Of a DNA stretch of 64,000 nucleotides, positions 17,853 to 28,539 are shown piece by piece (within the stretch, counting starts at the first letter, position 1; every line of letters begins with the position of its first letter). This stretch comes from JAEUMD01 sp044222395 (GTDB taxonomy: Bacteria; Pseudomonadota; Alphaproteobacteria; Rhizobiales; Hyphomicrobiaceae). The notes below the pieces were generated by a model. The model saw only the letters and a program-made list of their open reading frames with translations. It did no database searches and had not been told where the DNA came from. Position numbers and translations under genes: made by a program. The stretch covers positions 47,377-111,376 of the forward strand of contig JBGANK010000005.1 in NCBI GenBank assembly GCA_044222395.1, in the 5' to 3' direction.

Positions 17853-19190
17853 ATGTCGATTGAAGACGTGAAGGTTCCAGACATCGGCGATTTCAAGAGT
17901 GTTCCGATCATCGAGATCCTGGTGAAGCCGGGTGATACGGTGAAGGCCGAGGACGCGCTCATCACGCTGGAAAGCGACAAGGCGACGATGGACGTGCCGT
18001 CGCCTTCCGCGGGCAAGGTCGTCGAGGTGCTGGTCAAGATCGGCGACAAGGTCTCGGAAGGCACTGCGATCCTGAAGCTCGACAGCAATGCTGCTGCGGG
18101 AGCAGCTGCGCCGGCTGTGCACTCCGGCGCACCCTCACCGCAACCCTCTCCCGCGAGGGGAGAGGGAGCTTCAATACCTGCGGGAGTAGCGGCTTCTACG
18201 ACTGCGCCGCCGGCCGATCTGTCGAAGGGCCCGGGGGATGCGATCGACGCGCCGGTCGTGCAGGGCCGCGCGATCCCGCCGCCGATCGACTTCGGCGATG
18301 CCTACGCGAGCCCCTCCGTGCGCCGTCTCGCACGCGAATTGGAGATCGACCTCAAACGCGTGCAGGGCTCGGGAGAAAAGGGGCGCATCACCAAGGAAGA
18401 CGTCAAGCGCGCGGTTGCCGGCAAGGCAGCAGCCGCTCCGGCAGCCGGTGGATTTGGCATCCCGGAGATCCCGCCGCAGGACTTCTCAAAGTTCGGCCCA
18501 GTCGATGAGAAGCCGCTGTCGCGACTGAAGAAGCTGTCGGGCCCTCACCTGCACCGCGCATGGCTCAACATCCCGCACGTCACCCATACCGACGAGGCCG
18601 ACGTCACCGAGCTGGAAGACTATCGCAAAAGCCTCGATGCGAAGGCCAAGGACCAGGGCTACCGCGTCACGCTGCTGGCGTTCCTGTTGAAGGCGTCGGT
18701 GGCGTGCCTCAAAGAGTTCCCCGAGTTCAACGCCTCGCTCAATCCGGCGAAGGACGCGCTGATCTACAAGAAGTACTACAACATCGGCGTTGCCGTCGAC
18801 ACACCCGACGGGCTGGTCGTGCCGGTGATCAAGGACGTCAATGCCAAGGGCATCATCGAGCTGTCGAAGGAACTCGGCGAAGTCTCGCAGAAGATGCGCG
18901 ATGGCAAGATCACGCCGGCCGACATCACCGGCGGCACCTTCTCCATCTCGTCGCTCGGCGGCATCGGCGGCACCAATTTCACACCCGTCGTCAATGCGCC
19001 CGAGGTGGCGATCCTCGGCGTCGTGCGCTCGTCACTGAAGCCGCAATGGAACGGCAAGGAGTTCGTGCCGCGGCTGATGCTGCCGTTGTGCGTCTCCTAT
19101 GACCACCGTGTCATCGACGGCGCGCTGGCAGCCCGCTTCACGCGCCGACTGGCAGAGTTCCTCGGCGACGTGCGCCAGCTGGTGCTTTAG
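17853..19190 (+). CDS. aceF: Pyruvate dehydrogenase E2, dihydrolipoamide acetyltransferase
   Basis: Core of the pyruvate dehydrogenase complex; transfers acetyl groups from lipoate to CoA. The 445-residue protein has one lipoyl domain (1-75, lipoyl-Lys in ESDKATMDVP near residue 45), a linker, an E1/E3-binding domain (about 150-187, SPSVRRLARELEID) and the catalytic domain ending in SYDHRVIDGA (His near 419). The linker contains APSPQPSPARGEGAS, which is the translation of a palindromic DNA repeat inserted in frame. GAGAAGACA precedes the ATG, a leader nearly shared with lpdA. Confidence 0.95.
   Translation: MSIEDVKVPDIGDFKSVPIIEILVKPGDTVKAEDALITLESDKATMDVPSPSAGKVVEVLVKIGDKVSEGTAILKLDSNAAAGAAAPAVHSGAPSPQPSPARGEGASIPAGVAASTTAPPADLSKGPGDAIDAPVVQGRAIPPPIDFGDAYASPSVRRLARELEIDLKRVQGSGEKGRITKEDVKRAVAGKAAAAPAAGGFGIPEIPPQDFSKFGPVDEKPLSRLKKLSGPHLHRAWLNIPHVTHTDEADVTELEDYRKSLDAKAKDQGYRVTLLAFLLKASVACLKEFPEFNASLNPAKDALIYKKYYNIGVAVDTPDGLVVPVIKDVNAKGIIELSKELGEVSQKMRDGKITPADITGGTFSISSLGGIGGTNFTPVVNAPEVAILGVVRSSLKPQWNGKEFVPRLMLPLCVSYDHRVIDGALAARFTRRLAEFLGDVRQLVL
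18132..18168. repeat. Palindromic repeat inside the aceF coding sequence
   Basis: CCCTCTCCC (18144-18152) pairs with GGGGAGAGGG (18157-18166), preceded by CCCTCACCGCAA as in the copy at 17786-17798. It is read in frame as part of the linker between lipoyl and binding domains. Confidence 0.8.
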
Positions 19191-19233
19191 GTCCCGCGAT
19201 GCAATCGACACTATTCAGAAATCAACTCACGTT

Positions 19234-19366
19234 TGTCATCCTCGGGCGTGTCCCGAGGACCCAGCCCCCAACGGAGGCGGTGCGAGCGTGCGGCCATCAC
19301 GTTGCAACAGATTGGGCCCTGCTCCCGCCGCCCGATGGATCCTGGGCACAAGGCCCAGGATGACAC
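19234..19366. repeat. Intergenic repeat with two terminal hairpins, upstream of lpdA
   Basis: GTCATCCTCGGG...CCCGAGGA (hairpin 19239-19259) at one end and ATCCTGGGC...GCCCAGGATGAC (19339-19364) at the other. The outer GTCATCCT and AGGATGAC are themselves inverted, as in mobile palindromic elements of rhizobia-like genomes. No protein is encoded. Confidence 0.7.
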
Positions 19367-19377
19367 GGATGCTTGTT

Positions 19378-19441
19378 TGATTGATCGGCAAGCCCGCCGA
19401 TCAAGGCAATTCACTCCCACCCTCTCCCCAAGGGGAGGGGG
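19378..19441. repeat. Two hairpins just before lpdA, one of the GAGAGGG type
   Basis: TTGATCGG and CCGATCAA (19381-19404) pair perfectly. CCCTCTCCCC-AA-GGGGAGGGGG (19420-19441) is a third member of the repeat family seen at 17799 and 18144. The lpdA start follows 33 bases later. Confidence 0.65.
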
Positions 19442-19473
19442 AGACCTACGATGCCGTACCCGAGGCGAAGACA

Positions 19474-21231
19474 ATGACCGTTAAAGAAATCCGCGTCCCC
19501 GACATCGGCGACTTCAAGAATGTGCCGGTGATCGAAATCCTGGTGAAGCCCGGCGACGTCGTGAAAGCCGAGAACGCACTCATCACGCTGGAAAGCGACA
19601 AGGCGACGATGGATGTGCCGTCGCCGGAGGCGGGCCGCGTCGTCGAATTGAAGGTCGCGATCGGCGATAAGGTGTCGCAAGGATCTACGATCCTGATGCT
19701 GGAAGCTATCGGCGATGCAAAGTCGACGCAGCGCGCTGCACCCGCCGCAGCAACGGCACCTGCAGCGCAGGCGGGCACACCGGCACCGAAGGCTGCCTCA
19801 CACGCGGGCGGCGCCGACATCAATTGCCAGATGATGGTACTGGGTGCGGGTCCGGGCGGCTACTCGGCGGCCTTCCGCTCAGCCGATCTTGGGCTGACGA
19901 CGGTGCTGGTGGAACGCTGGAACGTGCTGGGTGGCGTCTGCCTCAACGTCGGCTGCATTCCCTCGAAGGCGCTGCTGCATACCGCCGCGATCATGGACGA
20001 GGTGAAAGCGATGGGCGCGCATGGCATCACCTATGCCGCGCCGAAGATTGACATCGATGCGCTGCGCAAACACAAAGAGAAGGTGGTGGGCAAGCTGACG
20101 ACAGGGCTTGCCGGCATGGCGAAGGCCCGCAAGGTCACGGTCGTCACCGGGACGGGCAAGTTCCTCGATCCCCACCACATCGAGGTGGCGCTGACGGACG
20201 GCTCGGGCAAGAAGATCGTCCGCTTCGAGCACGCCATCATCGCGGCGGGCTCCGAAGCGGTGAAATTGCCGTTCATCCCGGAAGATGCGCGGATCGTCGA
20301 TTCGACCGGCGCGCTGGAGCTGCGCGCGATCCCGAAGCGGATGCTCGTCATCGGCGGCGGCATCATCGGGCTCGAGATGGCAACCGTATACTCGACGCTG
20401 GGCGCGCGGGTCGACGTGGTGGAAATGCTCGATGGCCTGATGCCAGGGGCAGATCGCGACCTCGTCAAGGTGTGGGAGAAGGTCAACGCGCCGCGCTTCG
20501 ACAACATCATGCTGAAGACCAAGACGGTCGCAGCCGAAGCGAAGGCGGACGGCATCCACGTTACGTTCGAGGGCGAGAAGGCGCCTGCGGGGTCGCAAGT
20601 CTACGATCTCGTGCTGGTCGCTGTTGGCCGCTCGCCCAACGGCAAGCTGATCGCGGCGGACAAAGCCGGCGTCGCTGTCACCGACCGCGGCTTCCTCTCG
20701 GTCGACAAGCAGCAGCGCACCAACGTGCCGCACATTTTCGCAATCGGCGACATCGTCGGCCAGCCGATGCTGGCGCACAAGGCGGTACACGAGGCGCACG
20801 TCGCGGCCGAAGCCGCCGCCGGACAGAAGTCGTTCTTCGATGCGCGGCAGATTCCCTCGGTCGCCTACACTGATCCCGAGATCGCCTGGGCGGGTCTCAC
20901 GGAGACGGAAGCCAAGGCCAAGGGCATCAAGGTCGACAAGGCCGTGTTCCCGTGGGCGGCTTCGGGCCGGGCGATCGCGAACGGGCGTGACGAGGGCTTC
21001 ACAAAGCTGTTGTTCGATTCGCAGACGCATCGTTGCATCGGCGGCGGCATCGTCGGCACGCATGCGGGCGACCTCATTGGCGAGGTGTGTCTGGCCGTCG
21101 AGATGGGCGCCGACGCGGTCGACATCGGCAAGACGATCCACCCGCATCCAACGTTGTGTGAGTCAGTCGGCATGGCAGCAGAAGTCGCGCACGGCTCGTG
21201 CACCGACCTGCCGCCGCAAAGAAAAAGATGA
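19474..21231 (+). CDS. lpdA: Dihydrolipoyl dehydrogenase with N-terminal lipoyl domain
   Basis: E3 of the pyruvate dehydrogenase complex; re-oxidises dihydrolipoamide with NAD+. The 585-residue protein carries its own lipoyl domain (1-78, ESDKATMDVP) and an Ala/Pro linker. The FAD/NAD reductase follows, with its redox disulfide in GGVCLNVGCIPSK (about residues 152-164) and the catalytic His-Glu in HPHPTLCE near 557. The frame continues upstream into repeat DNA, but homology and GAGGCGAAGACA before the ATG set the start at 19474. The lipoyl domain and leader closely resemble those of aceF. Lipoyl-E3 fusions are typical of beta- and gammaproteobacterial aceE-type operons. Confidence 0.95.
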   Translation: MTVKEIRVPDIGDFKNVPVIEILVKPGDVVKAENALITLESDKATMDVPSPEAGRVVELKVAIGDKVSQGSTILMLEAIGDAKSTQRAAPAAATAPAAQAGTPAPKAASHAGGADINCQMMVLGAGPGGYSAAFRSADLGLTTVLVERWNVLGGVCLNVGCIPSKALLHTAAIMDEVKAMGAHGITYAAPKIDIDALRKHKEKVVGKLTTGLAGMAKARKVTVVTGTGKFLDPHHIEVALTDGSGKKIVRFEHAIIAAGSEAVKLPFIPEDARIVDSTGALELRAIPKRMLVIGGGIIGLEMATVYSTLGARVDVVEMLDGLMPGADRDLVKVWEKVNAPRFDNIMLKTKTVAAEAKADGIHVTFEGEKAPAGSQVYDLVLVAVGRSPNGKLIAADKAGVAVTDRGFLSVDKQQRTNVPHIFAIGDIVGQPMLAHKAVHEAHVAAEAAAGQKSFFDARQIPSVAYTDPEIAWAGLTETEAKAKGIKVDKAVFPWAASGRAIANGRDEGFTKLLFDSQTHRCIGGGIVGTHAGDLIGEVCLAVEMGADAVDIGKTIHPHPTLCESVGMAAEVAHGSCTDLPPQRKR

Positions 21232-21232
21232 C

Positions 21233-21318
21233 CGTCATTGCCGCGAAGGCGGGAACCCAGTCACGCAAGATGGGCTGCGCCAACACGTGACTGGATCCCG
21301 GCCTTCGCCGGGATGACG
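21233..21318. repeat. Long imperfect inverted repeat between lpdA and maeB
   Basis: The arms at 21233-21265 and 21286-21318 are 33 bp each and pair with few mismatches. They begin CGTCATTGCCGCGAAGGC and end GCCTTCGCCGGGATGACG. This is a third repeat type in the same gene cluster and could also act as a transcription barrier. Confidence 0.75.
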
Positions 21319-21396
21319 CAGATCGGAATGCAGCCCGAGACGGAGAATTGCCGGGGCTGCAATGCGCAACTTCGGATGCCGGATATCGAGGGATAC

Positions 21397-23676
<2,280 letters not shown>

Positions 23677-23711
23677 ATTCGCGGGAAGCGATCAGGTTCC
23701 AGCAGTTGAGA

Positions 23712-24929
23712 TCAACGTGCCAGACGCGGCCAGGCGGCGAGGCGACGTAATGCCTCCTCCATGTCGGCTGTCGAGCCGGCGTAGGAGAAGCGGATGTAGT
23801 GGTGTCCGCGCGCGGGGTCGAAGTCGATGCCGGGCGTGACCGCGACGCCGGCTTCTGCGAGCATGGCGTTGGCAAAGGCCAGGCTGTCGTCGGTGAGATG
23901 ACCGACATTGCAGTAGAGGTAGAAGGCACCGTCCGCGGGCACGATGTCGGATAGACCGAGGCGCGGCAGCCCGGCGAGCAGCAAGGCGCGGTTGCGCGCA
24001 TAGACGGCAGTATTCTTCTCCAGTTCATCTTTCCCGTCGAACGCGGCGAGGGCTGCAACCTGGGAGATGGCGGGCGGAGCGATGTAGAGATTCTGGGCGA
24101 GGCGCTCGATAGGGCGGACCAGGCGCTCGGGAACCACCATCCAGCCGATGCGCCATCCTGTCATCGAGAAATACTTCGAGAAGGAGTTGATGACGATCGA
24201 CTCCTGGGAATGCGCGAGTGCGGTTCCGGCCTTCATGGCGTAGGTCAGGCCGTGATAGATCTCATCGGACATGAACCAGATGCCGCGCTTCTCGCATAGC
24301 GACGCTACCGCGGCGAGGCGCTCCGGTTCGAGCATGGTGCCGGTCGGGTTGGCAGGGCTTGCGATCAGGATGCCATCAAGCCCATGCGGGCCGTCGGCCA
24401 GCGCGGCGATCGCCTCCGGCGTCGGCATCCAGCGCGTTGCCGCGTCGGTTCTGATTGCCACCGGCACTTGGCCGAGCGCGGTGAGGATATGGCGATAGCA
24501 CGGGTAGCCCGGCTCCGGCAGCGCGACGCGGGCGCCGACATCAAAGAGCGCCAGGAAGGCGAGCACGAAGCCTGCTGATGACCCAGTCGTCACGACCACG
24601 CGCGAGGGCGCAACATCAACGTCGTAGGCTTCGCGATAGTGGCGTGCGATCCGTTCGCGCAGGGCAGCGGTGCCCAGCGCCAGCGTGTAGCCGAGCGCTT
24701 CGGTGTCGATCGAACGCTTTGCTGCCTGGCGGGCGGCGAGCGGTGCCGGCGTTGCCGGCTGGCCAACTTCCATATGAATGATGCGTCTGCCAGCCGCCTC
24801 AAGTGCCGCTGCGTTGCGCATCACGTCCATGACGATGAAGCTATCGATGCCGCTGCGCCGTGATGCCACGCGCGCAGCCGCGAGCCGGGAGGTCGGCATC
24901 GGACCTGGCGTGGGCTGTTCTGATGCCAT
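23712..24929 (-). CDS. Class I/II pyridoxal-phosphate aminotransferase
   Basis: Fold-type I aminotransferase of 405 residues, cytoplasmic. Family features are TTGSSAGF (phosphate-site glycine/serine loop), SPANPTG, DEIYHGL, and SFSKYFSMTGWRIGW with the pyridoxal-phosphate lysine near residue 247. Substrate cannot be read from sequence; the aspartate/alanine aminotransferase group is likely. ATG 24929 is chosen because the frame upstream to 25109 is not family-like. The gene converges on maeB. Confidence 0.9.
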   Translation of the reverse strand: MASEQPTPGPMPTSRLAAARVASRRSGIDSFIVMDVMRNAAALEAAGRRIIHMEVGQPATPAPLAARQAAKRSIDTEALGYTLALGTAALRERIARHYREAYDVDVAPSRVVVTTGSSAGFVLAFLALFDVGARVALPEPGYPCYRHILTALGQVPVAIRTDAATRWMPTPEAIAALADGPHGLDGILIASPANPTGTMLEPERLAAVASLCEKRGIWFMSDEIYHGLTYAMKAGTALAHSQESIVINSFSKYFSMTGWRIGWMVVPERLVRPIERLAQNLYIAPPAISQVAALAAFDGKDELEKNTAVYARNRALLLAGLPRLGLSDIVPADGAFYLYCNVGHLTDDSLAFANAMLAEAGVAVTPGIDFDPARGHHYIRFSYAGSTADMEEALRRLAAWPRLAR

Positions 24930-25326
24930 GTTCGTCAAGCTCCAATATCCGTTGCCCGCCGCTGCTCGCAGATTTCGGTCGGGGCCCACCGGCGAGTACC
25001 TTAATCGCGACCTGAGCCAACCCGGGTCGAACCAGTGACCCCTACCCGTTGCAGCCGCCTTGCTGCCGCCCCATTGTCGCCAATTGTGTTGATGGCGCAG
25101 TGCGAACAACTTTGGAACCTAGACAGCGTTCAGGCAGCAGTGCGACGTTATAGTGGGTGTGGATGGTGGCGGCCAGTGCTGCATCCGACGTTATGACCCT
25201 GACATCGCTGAGTTTGCGATCTGCGCCGGGTGATCGCATTGACCACCTCGTAGCCGCTTACTAGGCTCGACCAAGCTGGGAAGCAGAATCGCCAAGTTCA
25301 ATCAAGTGGAAGGCCATACTCCTGTT
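24930..25326. other. Divergent intergenic region, no gene recognised
   Basis: This 397-bp gap separates the divergent aminotransferase and M48 protease genes. It must contain both promoters, but I could not place them with confidence. A GGTTCGACCC motif on the minus strand near 25025 resembles a T-loop, but no cloverleaf can be built around it. Confidence 0.45.
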
Positions 25327-26733
25327 ATGTCGTCGTTCAACACCATTTCGATCCGGGTTCGGCAGGTGGCGCTCACGCTCGCATGTACCGCTACGTTCGC
25401 TGCAGGCGCATCCTTTTCGTCCTCGACTGCTCGAGCCGACGGCTTGCCCCTGATCCGTGACGCCGAGATCGAAACACTGCTCAATGATTACGCCAAGCCG
25501 ATCTTCCGGTCGGCCGGGCTCGGAACCGGCCGCATCAGCATGCGCATCGTGCGCAACAATGCGTTCAATGCGTTCGTGGTCGATGGGCGCAACGTGTTCA
25601 TCCATACCGGCACGCTGCTGCAATCGGAGACGCCCAACCAGGTGATCGGCGTCATTGCGCACGAGACCGGACACATCTCCGGCGGTCACATGGCTGCGCT
25701 GCGCACGCGCATCGCTCGCGACCAGACCAAGATATTGCTGGCGCAGGTGCTCGGCATCATCGCGCTCGGCGCTGGTGCCGCGGCCGGAGGCGACACCGGA
25801 CGCGATCTGGGCAACGCGGGTCAAGCGGTCATGTACGGTGGATCGGAAATCGTCATGCGATCGCTGCTGTCGGAACGGCGCTCGCAGGAATCGGCGGCCG
25901 ATCAGGCAGGTCTGAAGTACCTCAACGAGACCAAGCAGTCCGGCATCGGCATGCTGCAGACGTTCGAGCGGTTCGCACAGCAAGAGTACATCTCTGATGC
26001 GCAGAAGGATGTGTTTGCCAGAAGCCATCCGGTCGCCACCGACCGACTTGCCCGGCTGCGTGAGCTCGTTGAGAAAAGTGCCAACTACAGCAAGAAGGAT
26101 CCGCCCGAGCTGCAGCTCAGACACGACCTGATGCGGGCCAAGCTGGCGGGCTACCTGGAAAACCCACGCACGGTCTTCAACCGCTATCCGGAGCGCGATC
26201 AATCGATGCCCGCGCGCTATGCCAGGGCGATCGCACGCTATTTCATGGGCGGCCCGAAGGCCGTCGACGACTCGGTTGCCGAGATCGAAAAGCTGATCAA
26301 GGAAAAGCCGGACTACGCCTACTTCTGGGAGTTGAAGGGCGATCTGCTGATGCGTTCGGGCAAGCCGCGTGAAGCGATCGCACCGCTGCGGCAGGCGTTG
26401 AAGCTCGATGTCGACGCGCCCCTCATTCAGGTGCAACTGGCGACGGCCATGCAGCAATCGGGCGACGAGCAGGTGTTGGCGGAGTCGATCAGCCTGCTGC
26501 GCAAGGCGGTGATCAGCGACGTAAATCCTTCCGCTCACAGAATGCTGGCCAATGCCTATTACAAGCAGGGCAAGCAGTCGGCCGCCGATGCCGAAACGGC
26601 GCAGGCCTATTTCCTGGAAGGCGACATCAAACAGGCGCAAATCTTCGCGAAACGTGCCCAGCGTCAGCTTAAGCAGGGCACACCGGAATGGTTGCGCAAT
26701 GACGACATCATCAATTACAAGCCGGAAACCTGA
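25327..26733 (+). CDS. M48-family periplasmic metalloprotease with TPR repeats (BepA/LoiP-like)
   Basis: Zinc protease with chaperone-like repeats; BepA homologues act in outer-membrane protein quality control. The 468-residue protein has a signal peptide (about 1-38, cleavage near STARA), then the M48 domain with HETGH near residue 111 and the third zinc ligand Glu in RRSQESAADQAG near 186. The C-terminal half (about 310-450) is helical TPR-like. ATG 25327 is preceded by GGAAGG; GTG 25306 is an alternative. The DsbA-like gene follows on the same strand after 89 bp. Confidence 0.9.
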   Translation: MSSFNTISIRVRQVALTLACTATFAAGASFSSSTARADGLPLIRDAEIETLLNDYAKPIFRSAGLGTGRISMRIVRNNAFNAFVVDGRNVFIHTGTLLQSETPNQVIGVIAHETGHISGGHMAALRTRIARDQTKILLAQVLGIIALGAGAAAGGDTGRDLGNAGQAVMYGGSEIVMRSLLSERRSQESAADQAGLKYLNETKQSGIGMLQTFERFAQQEYISDAQKDVFARSHPVATDRLARLRELVEKSANYSKKDPPELQLRHDLMRAKLAGYLENPRTVFNRYPERDQSMPARYARAIARYFMGGPKAVDDSVAEIEKLIKEKPDYAYFWELKGDLLMRSGKPREAIAPLRQALKLDVDAPLIQVQLATAMQQSGDEQVLAESISLLRKAVISDVNPSAHRMLANAYYKQGKQSAADAETAQAYFLEGDIKQAQIFAKRAQRQLKQGTPEWLRNDDIINYKPET

Positions 26734-26822
26734 TCCCGCGGGCCAGATTTGCATTCAATGGGCCGCCTGACCGCCGATCCAGCCAGCCGCGGTGAACCGC
26801 CGCAATCATGAGAGAGACGCCA

Positions 26823-27677
26823 ATGAGCCTTCCGACATCCTCGACGATGCCAGTGACGGAGTTCGCGCGCACGAAGCGCTCGCGGCTGTGGGTATTGAGC
26901 GCTGCCGCTGCCTGCGGCGCCGCGCTGCTGTCCCCATCCGTTGGCGCCCAGGAGGCGGGAAAGGCGCCGCCTCCTGCCGCCTCGTCGAGTTTCTCCGGCG
27001 CGCAGAAGAGCGAGATCGAAAACATCGTCAAGGAGTACCTGCTGAAGAACCCGGAAGTCTTCATGGAGGTCCAGGCCGCTCTCGAATCGAAAATGGAGAA
27101 AATCCAGGCGGAGAAGCTCAAGGCAGCACTGGCCGCCAACGCGGATACCGTTTTTCGTGATGCCGATGCGCCGGTTGCGGGGAATCCCAAGGGCGACGTC
27201 ACGGTGGTCGAGTTCTTCGATTACAACTGCGGCTATTGCAAGCGCGGGTTCCCGGATCTCGCCAAGTTCATGGAGAGTGATCCCAACGTGCGCGTTGTTT
27301 TCCGCGAGTTGCCGATCCTTTCGAAGGGCTCCGAAGAGGCGGCTCGCGTCGCGATCGCGTCCAACATGCAGGGCAAGTACTGGGAGTTCCACAAACGGAT
27401 GATCGTGCATCCGGGTCAGGCCAATGAGTCGAGCGCGCTGAAGATTGCTGAAGCTGCCGGCCTCGACATGGCGCAGCTCAAGACCGACATGAAGTCTCCC
27501 AAGGTCGATGAACAGATCAAAAAAGTGCGTGAGCTGGCACAGACCCTCAACATCACGGGCACCCCGCATTTCCTCGTCGGCAACCGCTCGATTCCGGGGG
27601 CGCCGCAGGATCTGGTCGAGCAGCTCAAGAGCGACACTGCCGCCATCCGCAAGGATGGTGGCTGCACATATTGCTAA
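26823..27677 (+). CDS. DsbA-family thiol:disulfide oxidoreductase/isomerase, periplasmic
   Basis: Thioredoxin-fold protein of 284 residues. It has a signal peptide (about 1-43), an N-terminal helical extension (about 55-110, IENIVKEYLLKNPEVF) as in ScsC/DsbA-like isomerases, and then the catalytic domain. That domain carries CGYC in FFDYNCGYCKRGF (about 136-139) and the cis-Pro loop TGTPHF near 246. The protein ends in CTYC, a second CxxC at the extreme C-terminus. ATG 26823 has a GAGAGA stretch upstream; ATG 26808 is possible. Confidence 0.9.
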   Translation: MSLPTSSTMPVTEFARTKRSRLWVLSAAAACGAALLSPSVGAQEAGKAPPPAASSSFSGAQKSEIENIVKEYLLKNPEVFMEVQAALESKMEKIQAEKLKAALAANADTVFRDADAPVAGNPKGDVTVVEFFDYNCGYCKRGFPDLAKFMESDPNVRVVFRELPILSKGSEEAARVAIASNMQGKYWEFHKRMIVHPGQANESSALKIAEAAGLDMAQLKTDMKSPKVDEQIKKVRELAQTLNITGTPHFLVGNRSIPGAPQDLVEQLKSDTAAIRKDGGCTYC

Positions 27678-27787
27678 GGCGGCTTGTCAGGGTATCCGAC
27701 GCGATCGCCGATGGTGATCGGCCGGTCGCGGATGATGCTCTGGGGGGCCCAGATCCTGACGCGCCGAATGGCGCAAATGCGTAATAC

Positions 27788-27823
27788 GGCGGCGGATCCA
27801 CGGGGTGCGCCGCCGCCTGTTTT
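27788..27823 (+). terminator. Terminator-like hairpin after the DsbA-like gene
   Basis: GGCGGCGG (27788-27795) pairs with CCGCCGCC (27810-27817), followed by TGTTTT. It separates the DsbA-like gene from aroQ; the 359-bp gap shows no other feature. Confidence 0.5.
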
Positions 27824-28036
27824 CCGGGCGAACCGAGCGGCTACGACGAGAAACCGGCAGGCGTTGGATTTCAAACACTTGCGCTGTTGCCGACTCTCAA
27901 CAATCTTGTCGCGCTCGCCCTTTTCCGGCCCGCGGAAAGCTGATAAACGGGCGGGTGATTTCTCATTCGAAACGTCCTCCGGCCCATCGGCCGGCTGTTG
28001 TTTCGCCTAGCAATTCTTGCCGAACTGTCGCGCCAC

Positions 28037-28495
28037 ATGGCCAAGCCGATCTATGTCCTCAATGGGCCGAACCTGAATCTTCTGGGCGTGCGCGAGCCGC
28101 ATGTCTATGGACACGAGACGCTTGCCGACGTCAGGCGGCGCGCCGAAGGGGCGGCGGCGGCACACGGACTGACGCTGGAATTCCGCCAGTCCAACGACGA
28201 GGGCCAGCTGATCGACTGGGTGCAGGAGGCGCGCGACAAAGGCGCCGGCATCATCGTCAACGCCGGTGGGCTCACGCACACCTCGATTGCCTTGCTCGAC
28301 GCCTTGCAGGCCGCCGAGCTGCCGGTGATCGAGGTGCACCTTTCCAACATCTTCCGCAGGGAGGCGTTCCGGACGCACTCCTACATCTCGCTGGCGGCCA
28401 AGGGCGTCATTTGCGGGCTCGGCGCCAAGGGCTACGAACTGGCGGTGGCGGCAATGGCCGATCTGGTCTCAGCCAGCAGCGGGAAGAAGGCATGA
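28037..28495 (+). CDS. aroQ: 3-dehydroquinate dehydratase, type II
   Basis: Third step of the shikimate pathway: 3-dehydroquinate to 3-dehydroshikimate. 152 residues, normal for type II. Motifs NGPNLNLLG, the Tyr in VYGHETL, NAGGLTHTS and EVHLSNIFRRE are all present. The frame is open upstream, but homology starts at MAKPIYVLNG. Its stop overlaps an ATG at 28492 in the accB frame, indicating coupled translation. Confidence 0.95.
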   Translation: MAKPIYVLNGPNLNLLGVREPHVYGHETLADVRRRAEGAAAAHGLTLEFRQSNDEGQLIDWVQEARDKGAGIIVNAGGLTHTSIALLDALQAAELPVIEVHLSNIFRREAFRTHSYISLAAKGVICGLGAKGYELAVAAMADLVSASSGKKA

Positions 28496-28539
28496 AGACG
28501 CGCCGCAAGCCCGGCGCCGACAAGAAGGAACGGACCGGC

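Noticed and set aside
19879..21147. 422-codon frame antisense to lpdA
   Set aside because: Shadow of lpdA; His/Arg/Asp-rich with no domain.
24960..25060. Possible tRNA or tmRNA fragment on the minus strand (GGTTCGACCC motif)
   Set aside because: No acceptor, D or anticodon stems can be paired around the motif.
25042..25239. 65-codon minus-strand frame before the aminotransferase gene
   Set aside because: No ribosome site and no recognisable sequence; lies in promoter DNA.
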